A DNA stretch of 35,281 nt, from contig JAJTHZ010000009.1 of the NCBI GenBank assembly GCA_021299185.1, positions 1-35,281 on the forward strand, read 5' to 3'. The notes below the pieces were generated by a model that ran no database searches, was not told the origin of the DNA, and saw only the letters and a list, made by a program, of their open reading frames with translations. The translations under genes were made by a program, and so were the position numbers. Source of the stretch: Lysobacteraceae bacterium. GTDB taxonomy: Bacteria; Pseudomonadota; Gammaproteobacteria; Xanthomonadales; Ahniellaceae. How positions within the stretch are numbered: position 1 is the stretch's first letter; the number at the start of each line of letters is the position of its first letter. Positions 22,353-33,522 of the stretch are shown here, in pieces.

Positions 22353-23930
22353 TCAGGGCGGCGGCTCGAAGCCGTCACTGAACACGCGGTCGAAGTCGAT
22401 CGGGTCGGAGAACTCGCTGGTGTTGCCGTCGGCATCGATGGCCACGGCCGTGATGTAGAGCACCGCCCCGACCTGGGACGGCGGCAGGGTCAGGCTGACC
22501 GGAACCACAGTCAGCGCCTGCGCCGCGCTGATCGTGGCCTGGCCGATCTCCGCCACGCCTTCGTTGCGGCCGAGGTCGGCGCGATAGAAGCGCACCGTGA
22601 TCGGATAGGTCGCGTTGGCCGGCAGCGTGTCCTGCCGGAACGTCAGGTCGAAGCGGTCCGGGCCGAGCCGCGTGCCGGACACGATCACCGGCCAGTTCAG
22701 CGCGCGGTTGGGGCCGTTGTCGCCGTCGCCGGGATCGTTGGCCCGCGCAATGTTGAAGAGATCGATGCCGATACCGGCGTTGTTGGCGATCGAGTTGCCG
22801 ACGATCTCCAGCGTGCCTTGCTCCGCCTGCAGGGCGGCACCGCTGACGCGCACGCCGACGCCGTTGTTGAAGGCGATGAGGTTGCCTTCGCCCGGACCCG
22901 TGCCGCCGACCACGCTGCGAAACGGCGCGCTGATGCCCTGAGTGCGCAGGATCGCCGCATGGGTGGCCGGATTGCTCCCGTTCGGCAGCGCCGCCAGCCC
23001 GCCGACGTCGGTGCCGATCCAGTTGCCCTGCACCCGGATGCGATGCGGGCCGATCGACCCCGCCCCGCTGCCGATGCCCACTGCGGTCTCGCGGTTGCCG
23101 GAAATCAGGTTGCGGGCGGCAGCCGTATTGCCACCGATCACCACGCCCGCGGGATTCTCCTGCCCGATCCGGTAACCGGCGACGTTGACGCCGGAGCGCC
23201 AGCCGCGGGCCTCGGTGCCCGTGCGGTCGGTGCCGATCAGATTGCCCTGGACCAGGAGGGAACCGGTCGCTTCGAAGCCGCTCGCGATGATGGCGACGCC
23301 CGTGCTGGTCGTCCCGCTGCTGCCGGCGAGCAGGTTGCGCTGCGCGGGCAGCAAGCCGCCGATGCGGACCGCCCCGACGACCGACGCCCCCCCTTCGGCC
23401 AGCGAGATGCCCACTGCCATCACGGACGGCACGTTCGTGCCCGAGACGTCGGCGCCGATATGGCAGCCCTCGACCACCAGACCCGCGGAACCGGAGGCGC
23501 TGATCGCACGTGCGAAGCGGGTGATCGCGATGCCGCGCACGGTGTGCGTGCCCGACGTCGTGCCCGCGGCGATCAGCAGCCCGATCGTGTTGGCCGTCGT
23601 CTGCGAGCTGCTGAGCTCGATCGCAAGGTTGCCATTGAGCCCCCCCTGGTCCGGCGTGTTGGTGTTGGCCACCCAGCCCGGCTGGGTGGTGCCGTCGATC
23701 GTCACCAGCCCGGTGATCATGGGCAGCGGCGAGGCCACGCTGATCACGTGCGGGCCGGTGCCGGGGATCGCGAACACGATGTCGTCGGCGATCGCGGCAC
23801 CGTTGACGTTGCTGTCGGCGATCGCCTGGCGCAACGAGCCGGGGCCGGCGTCGGCGGTGGTGGTGACGGTGAAGGTGGCGGCCTGCGCGGGCAGGACGGC
23901 CAGAAGCAGCAGCGGAAGGATGGCGCGCAT
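22353..23930 (-). CDS. Exported right-handed beta-helix protein with CSLREA-like start and DGFEP tail
   Basis: Encodes 525 residues from ATG at 23930, with GGAG upstream. Signal peptide MRAILPLLLLAVLPAQA, then a CSLREA-like segment (TTTADAGPGSLRQAIADSN), the motif VTIDGTTQPG, and a long parallel beta-helix of N-L-I-G-T-D, N-W-I-G-T-D and N-S-I-A-N-N rungs (about residues 120-410). A short beta-sandwich region follows, and the protein ends DFDRVFSDGFEPPP. Related proteins are surface or secreted and often carbohydrate-binding, but no catalytic residue can be picked out. It lies 21 bases downstream of a larger relative with the same tag, probably in one operon. Confidence 0.85.
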   Translation of the reverse strand: MRAILPLLLLAVLPAQAATFTVTTTADAGPGSLRQAIADSNVNGAAIADDIVFAIPGTGPHVISVASPLPMITGLVTIDGTTQPGWVANTNTPDQGGLNGNLAIELSSSQTTANTIGLLIAAGTTSGTHTVRGIAITRFARAISASGSAGLVVEGCHIGADVSGTNVPSVMAVGISLAEGGASVVGAVRIGGLLPAQRNLLAGSSGTTSTGVAIIASGFEATGSLLVQGNLIGTDRTGTEARGWRSGVNVAGYRIGQENPAGVVIGGNTAAARNLISGNRETAVGIGSGAGSIGPHRIRVQGNWIGTDVGGLAALPNGSNPATHAAILRTQGISAPFRSVVGGTGPGEGNLIAFNNGVGVRVSGAALQAEQGTLEIVGNSIANNAGIGIDLFNIARANDPGDGDNGPNRALNWPVIVSGTRLGPDRFDLTFRQDTLPANATYPITVRFYRADLGRNEGVAEIGQATISAAQALTVVPVSLTLPPSQVGAVLYITAVAIDADGNTSEFSDPIDFDRVFSDGFEPPP

Positions 23931-23951
23931 GGGGTCGGCTCCGGGCGGGGC

Positions 23952-26402
23952 TCAGGGTTCGAAACCGTCGCCGAACAGCGGCAGCTCGAAGCAGGTGCCG
24001 AATTCGCTGGAATCGCCGCTGCGAAGCGTGCCGTCGATCTCCACGAAGCGCAACGCCTGCAGCACCAACTGGCGTCCGCTGAACGACCCGGTGTCGATGT
24101 TGACGATGAAATCCTCCGAGCCGTTGGCGCCGGCGGGCGCGTTGGTGATCTCCACGGTCGCGCCGGCCGGGGTGTTGGCGAACTCGGGTACCTCGCGGCC
24201 CTCGCAGCGTCCGATCCCGATCCCCAGAACGCGATCGGCCGCGAAAGCGCGGATCCGGTAGCGGCCGTTGACCGACTCCAGGCGCCCGCGCACCGCGAGT
24301 TGCGTCGGCGCCACCCGGTCGACGCCGAGCACCACCGGGAAGTTGATGCCACGGTTGCCGGCCGGCGGATTGGCCACGTTGTCGTTGTCGTTGGCGGTGA
24401 AGCCCTGGCCGGCGATGTCGATCGGCGCCTGCAGTACCGAGCCACCCCAGACGGGGGTGTCGGTCACGCTGTTGTCGTTGCCGGTGACCCGCACGCCGAC
24501 GAGGCTGGAGAACGCGATCTCGTTGCGCAGCGTGAAGTTGGCTTCGCCTTCGATCAGCATCCCGCGGCCGTTGCCGAAGCTCGACGGGCAGTTGCCGATG
24601 CACACCGGCGGCAGGCCGATGCGCGAAAGATTGACCAGGTTGTCGCGCGCCTGGCTGCGCAGCCAGATCGCGTTCTCCACCGAGTTCGCGACCAGGTTGT
24701 CACTGTAGGTGCCGAAGTCGCCGTCGACCACGATGCCGTGCGTGTTGCCGCCCTCGAATACGCCGTTGGGCTGCACGCCGATGTAGTTGTTGACCACCTC
24801 GGTGCGCAGCGAGTCGGCCCCGACAAGGATGGCGGCGGAGGTGATGAACCCGCTGCCGGTCTGCGCGGCGATCACGTTGCGCTGCGCGGGATCGCTGCCG
24901 CCGATGGTGACGTCGTCGGCCGCGGCGACCCAGACGCCGCCCTGGCCGTCGTTGGCGGAAGGTCCGAGATCGACGCCGAAGTGGCTGCCCTGGATGCGGT
25001 GGTTGTTGCCGCCCTCGAGCACGATGCCGTAGCCGAAGCCACCGAAGGCCAGGCCTTCGACCACCAGTTCGGTGCCCGACGGCGCGCTGGCAGGCACCCG
25101 CAGGCCGAACAAGCCGCTGCCGCCGCGCAACAGCACGCACTGCTGGCCGTCGTATCCGATGTCCACCGTGTTCGGCGCGTAGCCCGGCTGGGTGGTGCCG
25201 TCGACGGTCAGGCTGTCGGTGATCTGCGGCAGGGCGCTCGCGAGCTGGATCGTCTTTGGGCAACCGCTGCCACCGATGTTGAACTCGATCCGGTTGGGAC
25301 CGATCTGTGAGTTCGCCGCGGTGATCGCCGCGCGCAGGGTCCCGCTGCTGGAGTCCGCCGTGCTGGTGACCGTGAGCACGCCGGCGCCGCCGACGGCCGA
25401 CTCGAAGGCGCCGCGATCGATCGACGGCCCGACGAAGCGCGGGTTGCCGGACACGTCCTGGTTGGCGATGCCGGTCGGAATGGTGTTGGTGCCGGTGTTG
25501 ATGCCGGGCGAGCCGACCTGCAGGCGGAAGTCGCCCGCGGCGGGGCTCACGAAGTCGGGGTCCGCCGAGGTCGTGCCGCTGGTCGAGCCCACGGGCACAT
25601 CGGCGAAGCTGCCGAGGATGTTGTTGCGGAACGTCGCCGGCGCGAGATTGCCGTTGCCCACGAGGTCAGGCGTGCCCGCAGGCAGGCTGCCGCTCAGGAC
25701 GTTGTTGTAAAAGCCGGGCTGCTCGAACTGGCGCACGCAGAGGCCACCGCCGGGCGCAGTGTTGCGGGTGATCGTGTTGTTCGCCACCACCAGGCGCACG
25801 TCGGTGTCGGCGGCCGAATCACCCTGCAGGGTCACGGCGCAATCGCCCGGCGAGCTCCGGTTGGCGATCAGGTTGTTCTTGAACAGCAGCAGCGAGAGCC
25901 CGGCGCCCGACTCGGCGCGTGCCCCGATCTCGCCCGTGCCGCCGAGCACGCGGTTGTCGCTGAACTCCACGGTCTGCGTGGTGTCGCCGCTGGTGGTGCC
26001 GTTGTTGATCGCCAGGAAGCCGACGAAGTCGATGAACGACACGCCGCGCAGGGCGACATCGGTGGGCGTGGCCCAGGAGATGCCGCGCGCCGCGTTGGTG
26101 TTGCGCAGCGTGGTCAGCCCGGGATTGGGCGTGCGCAGGTTGCAGGCGGCATTCCACCCGCCGGTGATGTCGAGTCGCTTGCGCAGGCTGCGCGCGGTGA
26201 AGGCGTTCGAGTTCGACAGGTCGTAGTTGCCCTGGACCAGCCGCACGACCACGCGGTCGTAGGCCGGGTCGGTGGACACGGCGTCGTCGATCGCGGCGCC
26301 GAACTCGGCCACGGTGTCGACGCACAGCGTGCGGTCGACGGCGAGGGCCGGGGCGGCGGCGAACAGCAGGGCGATGGTCGGGGCGGAACGGGCGATGCGC
26401 AT
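23952..26402 (-). CDS. Large exported right-handed beta-helix protein with DGFEP tail
   Basis: Encodes 816 residues from ATG at 26402, with GAGG eight bases upstream; the open frame continues to 26552 but the signal peptide (MRIARSAPTIALLFAAAPALA) fixes the start. Residues about 25-370 form one beta-helix module with LDITGGWNAAC, SFIDFVGFLAINN and a D-P-D-F-V-S-P-A-A-G-D-F-R-L module end. Residues about 370-720 repeat the organisation of the downstream protein: TSTADSSSGTLRAAITAANS, LTVDGTTQPGYAP and beta-helix rungs. The C-terminus, SSEFGTCFELPLFGDGFEP, carries the same tag as its neighbour. Probably surface-located; no enzyme motif was recognised. It is divergent from the sigma-factor gene, 269 bp away. 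Confidence 0.85.
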   Translation of the reverse strand: MRIARSAPTIALLFAAAPALAVDRTLCVDTVAEFGAAIDDAVSTDPAYDRVVVRLVQGNYDLSNSNAFTARSLRKRLDITGGWNAACNLRTPNPGLTTLRNTNAARGISWATPTDVALRGVSFIDFVGFLAINNGTTSGDTTQTVEFSDNRVLGGTGEIGARAESGAGLSLLLFKNNLIANRSSPGDCAVTLQGDSAADTDVRLVVANNTITRNTAPGGGLCVRQFEQPGFYNNVLSGSLPAGTPDLVGNGNLAPATFRNNILGSFADVPVGSTSGTTSADPDFVSPAAGDFRLQVGSPGINTGTNTIPTGIANQDVSGNPRFVGPSIDRGAFESAVGGAGVLTVTSTADSSSGTLRAAITAANSQIGPNRIEFNIGGSGCPKTIQLASALPQITDSLTVDGTTQPGYAPNTVDIGYDGQQCVLLRGGSGLFGLRVPASAPSGTELVVEGLAFGGFGYGIVLEGGNNHRIQGSHFGVDLGPSANDGQGGVWVAAADDVTIGGSDPAQRNVIAAQTGSGFITSAAILVGADSLRTEVVNNYIGVQPNGVFEGGNTHGIVVDGDFGTYSDNLVANSVENAIWLRSQARDNLVNLSRIGLPPVCIGNCPSSFGNGRGMLIEGEANFTLRNEIAFSSLVGVRVTGNDNSVTDTPVWGGSVLQAPIDIAGQGFTANDNDNVANPPAGNRGINFPVVLGVDRVAPTQLAVRGRLESVNGRYRIRAFAADRVLGIGIGRCEGREVPEFANTPAGATVEITNAPAGANGSEDFIVNIDTGSFSGRQLVLQALRFVEIDGTLRSGDSSEFGTCFELPLFGDGFEP

Positions 26403-26627
26403 GGCGGATCCTCGGGGGGCCTGCCCCGTGGAACGGACGACGCCCGCCGGAGCGAACAGCCGGCCGTCCCGCGACCGCGGGGCTGGTGGCGGTCCGCCCT
26501 TCGTCGTCCGCCGGTGTTCGCCCGGGCCGCCTTGGCGCATTCCCCGGTTCATGGATGCCGCGCCCGCACCCTCGCCGACCCTTGCCGCCGCGGCCCATGC
26601 CCGGTGCGCGGCGTGCCGCGGATCGGC

Positions 26628-26633
26628 TATCGT
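26628..26633 (+). promoter_or_regulatory. Possible -10 element TATCGT of the sigma-factor gene
   Basis: TATCGT lies 39 bases before the ATG at 26672 within the 269-bp divergent region. No clear -35 is seen, and no sequence matching a known ECF promoter consensus was identified in either direction. Confidence 0.25.
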
Positions 26634-26671
26634 CGCCTGCGGCGGGGGCCCGCGGATCGGGGACGGGACGC

Positions 26672-27221
26672 ATGGCGGCCGAAGGCGAGCACACCACCCA
26701 GGTCCTGGTCGGCCGCTGCCGCGCGGGCGATGCCGCCGCGCGCGCGGCGCTGATCGCCCGCATCGACCCGCTGCTGCGCCGCTTCGCGCGCGGCCGGGTG
26801 CCGCAGTTGCTGCGCCACGAGCAGGACACCGCCGACCTGGTGCAGTCGACCTGGCTGCGCGTGCTGGACAGGCTCGGCGGCATCTCGCTGCAGGGACCGG
26901 GCGACTTCTTCGCCTACCTGCGCACGGTGCTGATCAACGCCCTGCGCGAGGCCTTGCGCCGCCAGGGCGCCTCGCCGATCGATTTCGACGCCGATGCCGA
27001 GTCCGCGACCTCGATACTGGCCGCCAGCAACGTCGATCCGGACGACTGGCTGGCCTACGAGCAGTCGCTGGCGGCGATGCCGCCGGACCACCGTGTGGTG
27101 GTGCTGATGCGCTACGAGTTCGGGATGAGCTTCGCCGAGATCGCGGCCGAACTGGGCGAGACGCCCGACGCCGTGCGAATGCGCATGAACCGCGCCATCG
27201 CGCGGATCGCGCAGGTGTCCG

Positions 27222-27232
<11 letters not shown>
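26672..27232 (+). CDS. ECF-type RNA polymerase sigma factor (kinase-linked)
   Basis: Encodes 186 residues from ATG at 26672. The sigma-2 region lies around residues 15-75 and sigma-4 around 130-180 (PPDHRVVVLMRYEFGMSFAEIAAELGE in pieces, then TPDAVRMRMNRAIARI). In most ECF factors sigma-2.2 carries an acidic D-A-E-D that contacts the core enzyme; here it is D52-T-A-D55, followed by LVQSTWLRVL. Kinase-linked ECF factors such as EcfP of Vibrio parahaemolyticus and EcfK of Xanthomonas citri belong to such a class; phosphorylation of a Thr in this region by the partner kinase is established for EcfP and inferred here. The downstream kinase gene overlaps by 11 bases. Confidence 0.93.
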
Positions 27233-29785
<2,553 letters not shown>

Positions 29786-29792
<7 letters not shown>

Positions 29793-29811
29793 GGCGCGGC
29801 CGCCTCAGGGC
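29786..29811. other. Perfect 11-bp hairpin spanning two convergent stop codons
   Basis: GCCCTGAGGCG and CGCCTCAGGGC flank CGGC. The TGA of the kinase gene (29790-29792) and the TCA complement of the rep stop (29805-29807) sit symmetrically in the two arms. There is no T-tract, so it is not a standard intrinsic terminator, but it would form a stable 3' end for both convergent transcripts. Confidence 0.55.
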
Positions 29812-31787
29812 CCCAGCAAGGCCGCCAGCCGGTCGAGGTGCGACTTCTTGCGCTCGTCGCGGTCGCTGGCATCGGCCACCGGGTCGCGCCCTTCCCAGCG
29901 CAGGTCGTCGGCCGGCAGCTCTGCGAGGAAGCGGCTGGGGTCGAGGCGCACGACCTCGCCGAAGCGGGTCTTGGTCGCGGCGTACGACAGCACGAGTTGC
30001 TCCTTGGCGCGCGTGATGCCGACGTAGAACAGCCGGCGCTCCTCTTCCAGCCGGCCCTCATCGATGCCGCCCTCGTGCGGCAGGGTGCCGTCCTCGACGC
30101 CGATCAGGAACACGTGGCGGAACTCGAGGCCCTTCGCGCTGTGCAGGGTCATCAGGCGCACCGCATTGCCGGGGTCGTCGCGGTCGGCGTTGGTGAGGAT
30201 GGCGAGCTGTGCGGCGAGATCGCCGACGCCGTCGCCGGAGCGCCGTGCGCCTTCCTTCAGCCATTCGAGCAACTCGCCGACGTTGGCGAGGCGGCGTTCG
30301 AACATCGCCTTGTCGGGCGCGCTCGCGCGCAGATGCGCCTCGTAGCCGGTCTCGGCGAGCAGGGCATCGGCCAGCGCGTCCATGCCGCGCCCGGCGATGC
30401 CGCGCAGTCGATCCACGCGATCGGCGAAACCGCCCAGCGCCGAGGCCGGGCGCGCCGACAACTGCTTGAGCACATGCGTGCTGGAAGCCGCGCGCATCAG
30501 CGAGACGTGCGCGCCGCCGGCGAGTTCGCCCAAGCGCTCCAGCGTGGTCGCGCCGACATCGCACTTGGGCGCCACCACCGCGCGCAGGAAGGCCGCGTCG
30601 TCGTCGGGATTGGCGATCAGGCGCAGCCAGGCCAGCAGGTCCTTCACCTCGGCGCGGTCGAAGAAGGCCTGGCCGCCGGTCAGGTGGTAGGGGATGCGCA
30701 GCAGGCGCAGCGCCTTCTCGATCGCCTTGGCCTGGAAGTTGCCGCGGTAGAGCACGGCGAACTCGCTCCACGGCGCCTTGGTGCTGGTGGCGACGTGCGA
30801 AATCTCGGCGGCGACCTTCTCCGCCTCGATGGTGTCGTCCTTGCAGTCCAGCACGCGAATCGGCGGGCCGTCGGGGTGCTGGCTCCAGAGTTTCTTCTCG
30901 AACAGGTGCGCGTTCTGCGCGATCACCGCGTTGGCCGCGCGCAGGATGCGCGCCGAGCAGCGGTAGTTCTGCTCCAGCTTGATGACGCGCAGTTTCTCGT
31001 AGTCGCGCGACAGTTCGCGCAGGTTCTCTGGCTCCGCGCCGCGCCAGGAGTAGATCGACTGGTCGTCGTCGCCCACCGCGGTGAACGCGCCGCGCGGCCC
31101 TGCCAGTGCCTTCAACAGCCGGTACTGCGCGCGGTTGGTATCCTGGTACTCGTCGACGAGGAGATAGCGGATGCGCTCGCGCCAGCCGCCGACGAGTTCC
31201 GCGTCGGATTCCAGCAGCGCGAGCGGCACGCGGATCAGGTCATCGAAGTCGACCGCGTTGAACGCCGCGAGCCGCTTCTGGTACGCCGCGTAGACCTCGG
31301 CCGCCTGCTCCTCGCGCGCCGTGCGCGAAGCCTCCAGCGCCGCCTCGGGCGCCAGCCCTTCGTTCTTGGCCTTCGAGACCAGGAAGCGGATCGCGTCGAC
31401 CGCGTCGTTCTTCGTGCCGGCCGGAAGCAGTTCCTTGACCAAGCCCGCCGAGTCGTCGGCGTCGAACACCGAGAAGCCGCGGCGCAGGCCGGCGCGCGCG
31501 TGCTCGATCTGCAGGAACTTGAGGCCCAGCGCGTGGCATGTGCAGATCACCGGCTCGTGCTCGCCGCCGAGGGCGCGCAGCAACTTGCCGGCACGTTCGC
31601 GCATCTCGCGCGCGGCCTTGTTGGTGAAAGTGATCGCGGTGATCCGGTCCGCGCGCAGGCCCGAGCGCACCAGGTGGGCGATCTTCTCGGTGATCACCCG
31701 CGTCTTGCCCGAGCCCGCGCCGGCCAGCACCAGCAGGGGGCCGGCCGTGTGGCGCACGGCCTCGGATTGGGCGGGATTCAAGGCCAT
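29805..31787 (-). CDS. rep: ATP-dependent DNA helicase Rep (UvrD family)
   Basis: Encodes 660 residues (E. coli Rep 673). Superfamily 1 helicase motifs appear in order: LAGAGSGKTRVI (Walker A), ITFTNKAAREM (Ia), YLLVDEYQDTNRAQY (II), AVGDDDQSIYSWRGA (III), LEQNYRC (IV), MTLHSAKGLEF (V) and VGITRAKEQLVLSY (VI). Rep unwinds DNA 3'-5' and clears proteins ahead of replication forks. Start ATG at 31787; alternatives to UvrD are less likely given the start MALNPAQSEAV and the short length. It converges with the kinase gene and is divergent from the Sel1-repeat gene. Confidence 0.95.
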   Translation of the reverse strand: MALNPAQSEAVRHTAGPLLVLAGAGSGKTRVITEKIAHLVRSGLRADRITAITFTNKAAREMRERAGKLLRALGGEHEPVICTCHALGLKFLQIEHARAGLRRGFSVFDADDSAGLVKELLPAGTKNDAVDAIRFLVSKAKNEGLAPEAALEASRTAREEQAAEVYAAYQKRLAAFNAVDFDDLIRVPLALLESDAELVGGWRERIRYLLVDEYQDTNRAQYRLLKALAGPRGAFTAVGDDDQSIYSWRGAEPENLRELSRDYEKLRVIKLEQNYRCSARILRAANAVIAQNAHLFEKKLWSQHPDGPPIRVLDCKDDTIEAEKVAAEISHVATSTKAPWSEFAVLYRGNFQAKAIEKALRLLRIPYHLTGGQAFFDRAEVKDLLAWLRLIANPDDDAAFLRAVVAPKCDVGATTLERLGELAGGAHVSLMRAASSTHVLKQLSARPASALGGFADRVDRLRGIAGRGMDALADALLAETGYEAHLRASAPDKAMFERRLANVGELLEWLKEGARRSGDGVGDLAAQLAILTNADRDDPGNAVRLMTLHSAKGLEFRHVFLIGVEDGTLPHEGGIDEGRLEEERRLFYVGITRAKEQLVLSYAATKTRFGEVVRLDPSRFLAELPADDLRWEGRDPVADASDRDERKKSHLDRLAALLGP

Positions 31788-31904
31788 CGGGCGGGCACAT
31801 CGGCGGGGCCGGTGATTCTAGCCCGAGCCCCCATGACGCACGACACGGGAACTTGTCGCCGGCGCAAGCGATCTTTGGTGCTCCCCCGCCGACACGGAGT
31901 CATC

Positions 31905-32633
31905 ATGCGCACCCTCGCCCTCGCCCTCGCCGTCCTGCTGTCCGTCGCCGCCGCGCCGGTGGCCGCCCAGGGACTCACCAAGGCCGAACAGGACGCCCTG
32001 CGCCCGGTCTCGGAGTACCACTTCGACCAGGTGTTCCGCGAGAACGGTTTCGAAGCCTACAAGCGCGGTGATTTCGAGTGGGCGCGCCGGCATTTCCTTT
32101 CGGCCGCGCGCCACGCGGACAAGGCCTCGCAACTGGCGCTCTCCAACCTGTACGCCAACGGCGAGGGCGTGGCGAGGGACCTGGCGCTGGCCTACGCCTG
32201 GGCCGACCTCGCCGCCGAGCGGGGGTTCCCGAAGTTCGTCGCGCGCCGCGAGCAGTTGTGGGCGCAGCTCACCGAGGCCGAACGCGAGCGCGCGATCGCC
32301 GAGGGCACGACGCTGTACGCGGAGTACGGCGACGCGGTGGCCAAGAAGCGCCACCAGATGCAGCTCGACCGCGTCACCTTCCGCAGCATGGGCCGGCGGC
32401 CCTCGCTGCGCGGCGCGGTGGACACCTACGTCTACTCCGGCTGCAGTGGCAGCCGCAACGTGGCGGGCAACGGGATCGGCGGTGGCAGCTGCTTCGTGCC
32501 CGATTACTTCGACGACGAGAACTGGAAATCGAGCGACTACTGGCGCGTGCAGGATTCGGTCTGGGGTGGCGGCAGCGGCGAGGTCGAGGTCGCACCGCTG
32601 CGCCGCGCGGCGGATGCCGTGCCGAAGCGCTGA
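31905..32633 (+). CDS. Exported Sel1-like repeat protein
   Basis: Encodes 242 residues from ATG at 31905, with GGAG seven bases upstream; the open frame runs far upstream through rep but is a shadow there. Signal peptide MRTLALALAVLLSVAAAPVAAQ. One clear Sel1-like repeat reads KASQLALSNLYANGEGVARD then LALAYAWADLAAERG. The C-terminal part (YVYSGCSGSR..., GGGSCFVPDYFDDENWKSSDYW) holds two Cys that may pair. Sel1 repeats mediate protein contacts; no specific function is known. Periplasmic or secreted. Confidence 0.82.
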   Translation: MRTLALALAVLLSVAAAPVAAQGLTKAEQDALRPVSEYHFDQVFRENGFEAYKRGDFEWARRHFLSAARHADKASQLALSNLYANGEGVARDLALAYAWADLAAERGFPKFVARREQLWAQLTEAERERAIAEGTTLYAEYGDAVAKKRHQMQLDRVTFRSMGRRPSLRGAVDTYVYSGCSGSRNVAGNGIGGGSCFVPDYFDDENWKSSDYWRVQDSVWGGGSGEVEVAPLRRAADAVPKR

Positions 32634-32700
32634 GCAGGACCCGCGGCAGGTCGCGCCGGATCGCATCGGGGTCGCGGCGCACCCGCGATCGCAGGCCAAT

Positions 32701-32790
32701 CTGTGGGAGCGAGCAACGCTCGCGACTGCGGCGACCCGCCGCGCGGCGAGCCTCCATCGCCGCAGTCGCGAGCGTTGCTCGCTCCCACAG
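32701..32790. repeat. REP-like pair: perfect 34-bp inverted repeat
   Basis: Arms 32701-32734 and 32757-32790 are perfectly complementary over 34 bp (CTGTGGGAGCGAGCAACGCT core) around a 22-base GC-rich spacer. It is the same family as the two copies near 10.6-10.9 kb but with a different spacer. It lies between the Sel1 and tdk genes on the same strand, so it could block read-through or protect the upstream mRNA. Confidence 0.9.
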
Positions 32791-32874
32791 GGGCAACCCA
32801 GCGGACTGTCGATCCAATGCCCGCAGGGCGGCGCGCAGCACTCGCTCCCGCGGGGCCTCGGGTAGCATAGGCGG

Positions 32875-33522
32875 ATGGCCAAGCTCTACTTCTACTACTC
32901 GGCGATGAACGCCGGGAAGACCACCACGCTGCTGCAGAGCGCGCACAACTACCACGAGCGCGGCATGCGCACCCTGATCCTCACGCCGCGGCTCGACGAC
33001 CGCTACGGCGCGGGGGTGGTGAAGTCGCGCATCGGGCTGTCCGCGCGCGGCCGGCAGTTCGGGCGCGACGACGACCTGGAGGCGATCGCGCGCGACGACG
33101 TGGCACGCACCGGTCCGTTGCACTGCGTGCTGGTCGACGAGGCGCAGTTCCTGAGCAAGCGCCAGGTGTGGCAGCTCACCGGCATCGTCGATGCGCTGAA
33201 GATCCCGGTGCTGGCCTATGGGCTGCGCACCGACTTCCGCGGCGAGCTGTTCGAGGGCAGCCAGTACCTGCTGGCCTGGGCCGACAACCTGGTCGAGATC
33301 AAGACCATCTGCCACAGCGGGCGAAAGGCCACGATGGTGGTGCGGGTGGACGAGAACGGCCGCGCGATCACCGAAGGCCCGCAGGTCGAGATCGGCGGCA
33401 ACGAGCGCTACGTGTCGGTCAGCCGCGCCGAGTTCAAGGACATCACCGCCGGCCACGGCCGCATCGAATTGCAGCAGGCCGTGCTGCCGCTGGGCGAGCC
33501 CGATCCGGAGGCCGCATCGTGA
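32875..33522 (+). CDS. tdk: Thymidine kinase (type II, zinc-site variant)
   Basis: Encodes 215 residues from ATG at 32875. It phosphorylates thymidine to dTMP for salvage. Visible are the P-loop [23 protein letters not shown] (catalytic Glu in DEAQF), [16 protein letters not shown] and the thymidine-lasso region [12 protein letters not shown]. Family members usually have four structural zinc cysteines including ICxCGRK and VC-R-x-H/Y; here these read ICHSGRKA and VSVSRAEF, so most zinc ligands appear lost. TAGCAT (32863-32868) sits so close to the ATG that a leaderless mRNA is possible. The stop overlaps the next gene (GTGA). Confidence 0.95.
   Translation: MAKLYFYYSAMNAGKTTTLLQSAHNYHERGMRTLILTPRLDDRYGAGVVKSRIGLSARGRQFGRDDDLEAIARDDVARTGPLHCVLVDEAQFLSKRQVWQLTGIVDALKIPVLAYGLRTDFRGELFEGSQYLLAWADNLVEIKTICHSGRKATMVVRVDENGRAITEGPQVEIGGNERYVSVSRAEFKDITAGHGRIELQQAVLPLGEPDPEAAS

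Noticed and set aside
22818-25310. Long plus-strand open frame of about 830 codons antisense to the beta-helix genes
   Set aside because: Compositionally Arg/Ala/Gly/His-rich shadow with no domain; the minus strand has signal peptides and conserved repeats.
29838-31904. Very long plus-strand open frame running into the Sel1-repeat gene
   Set aside because: It is antisense to rep; only the part from 31905 has a signal peptide, a ribosome-binding site and a recognisable domain.
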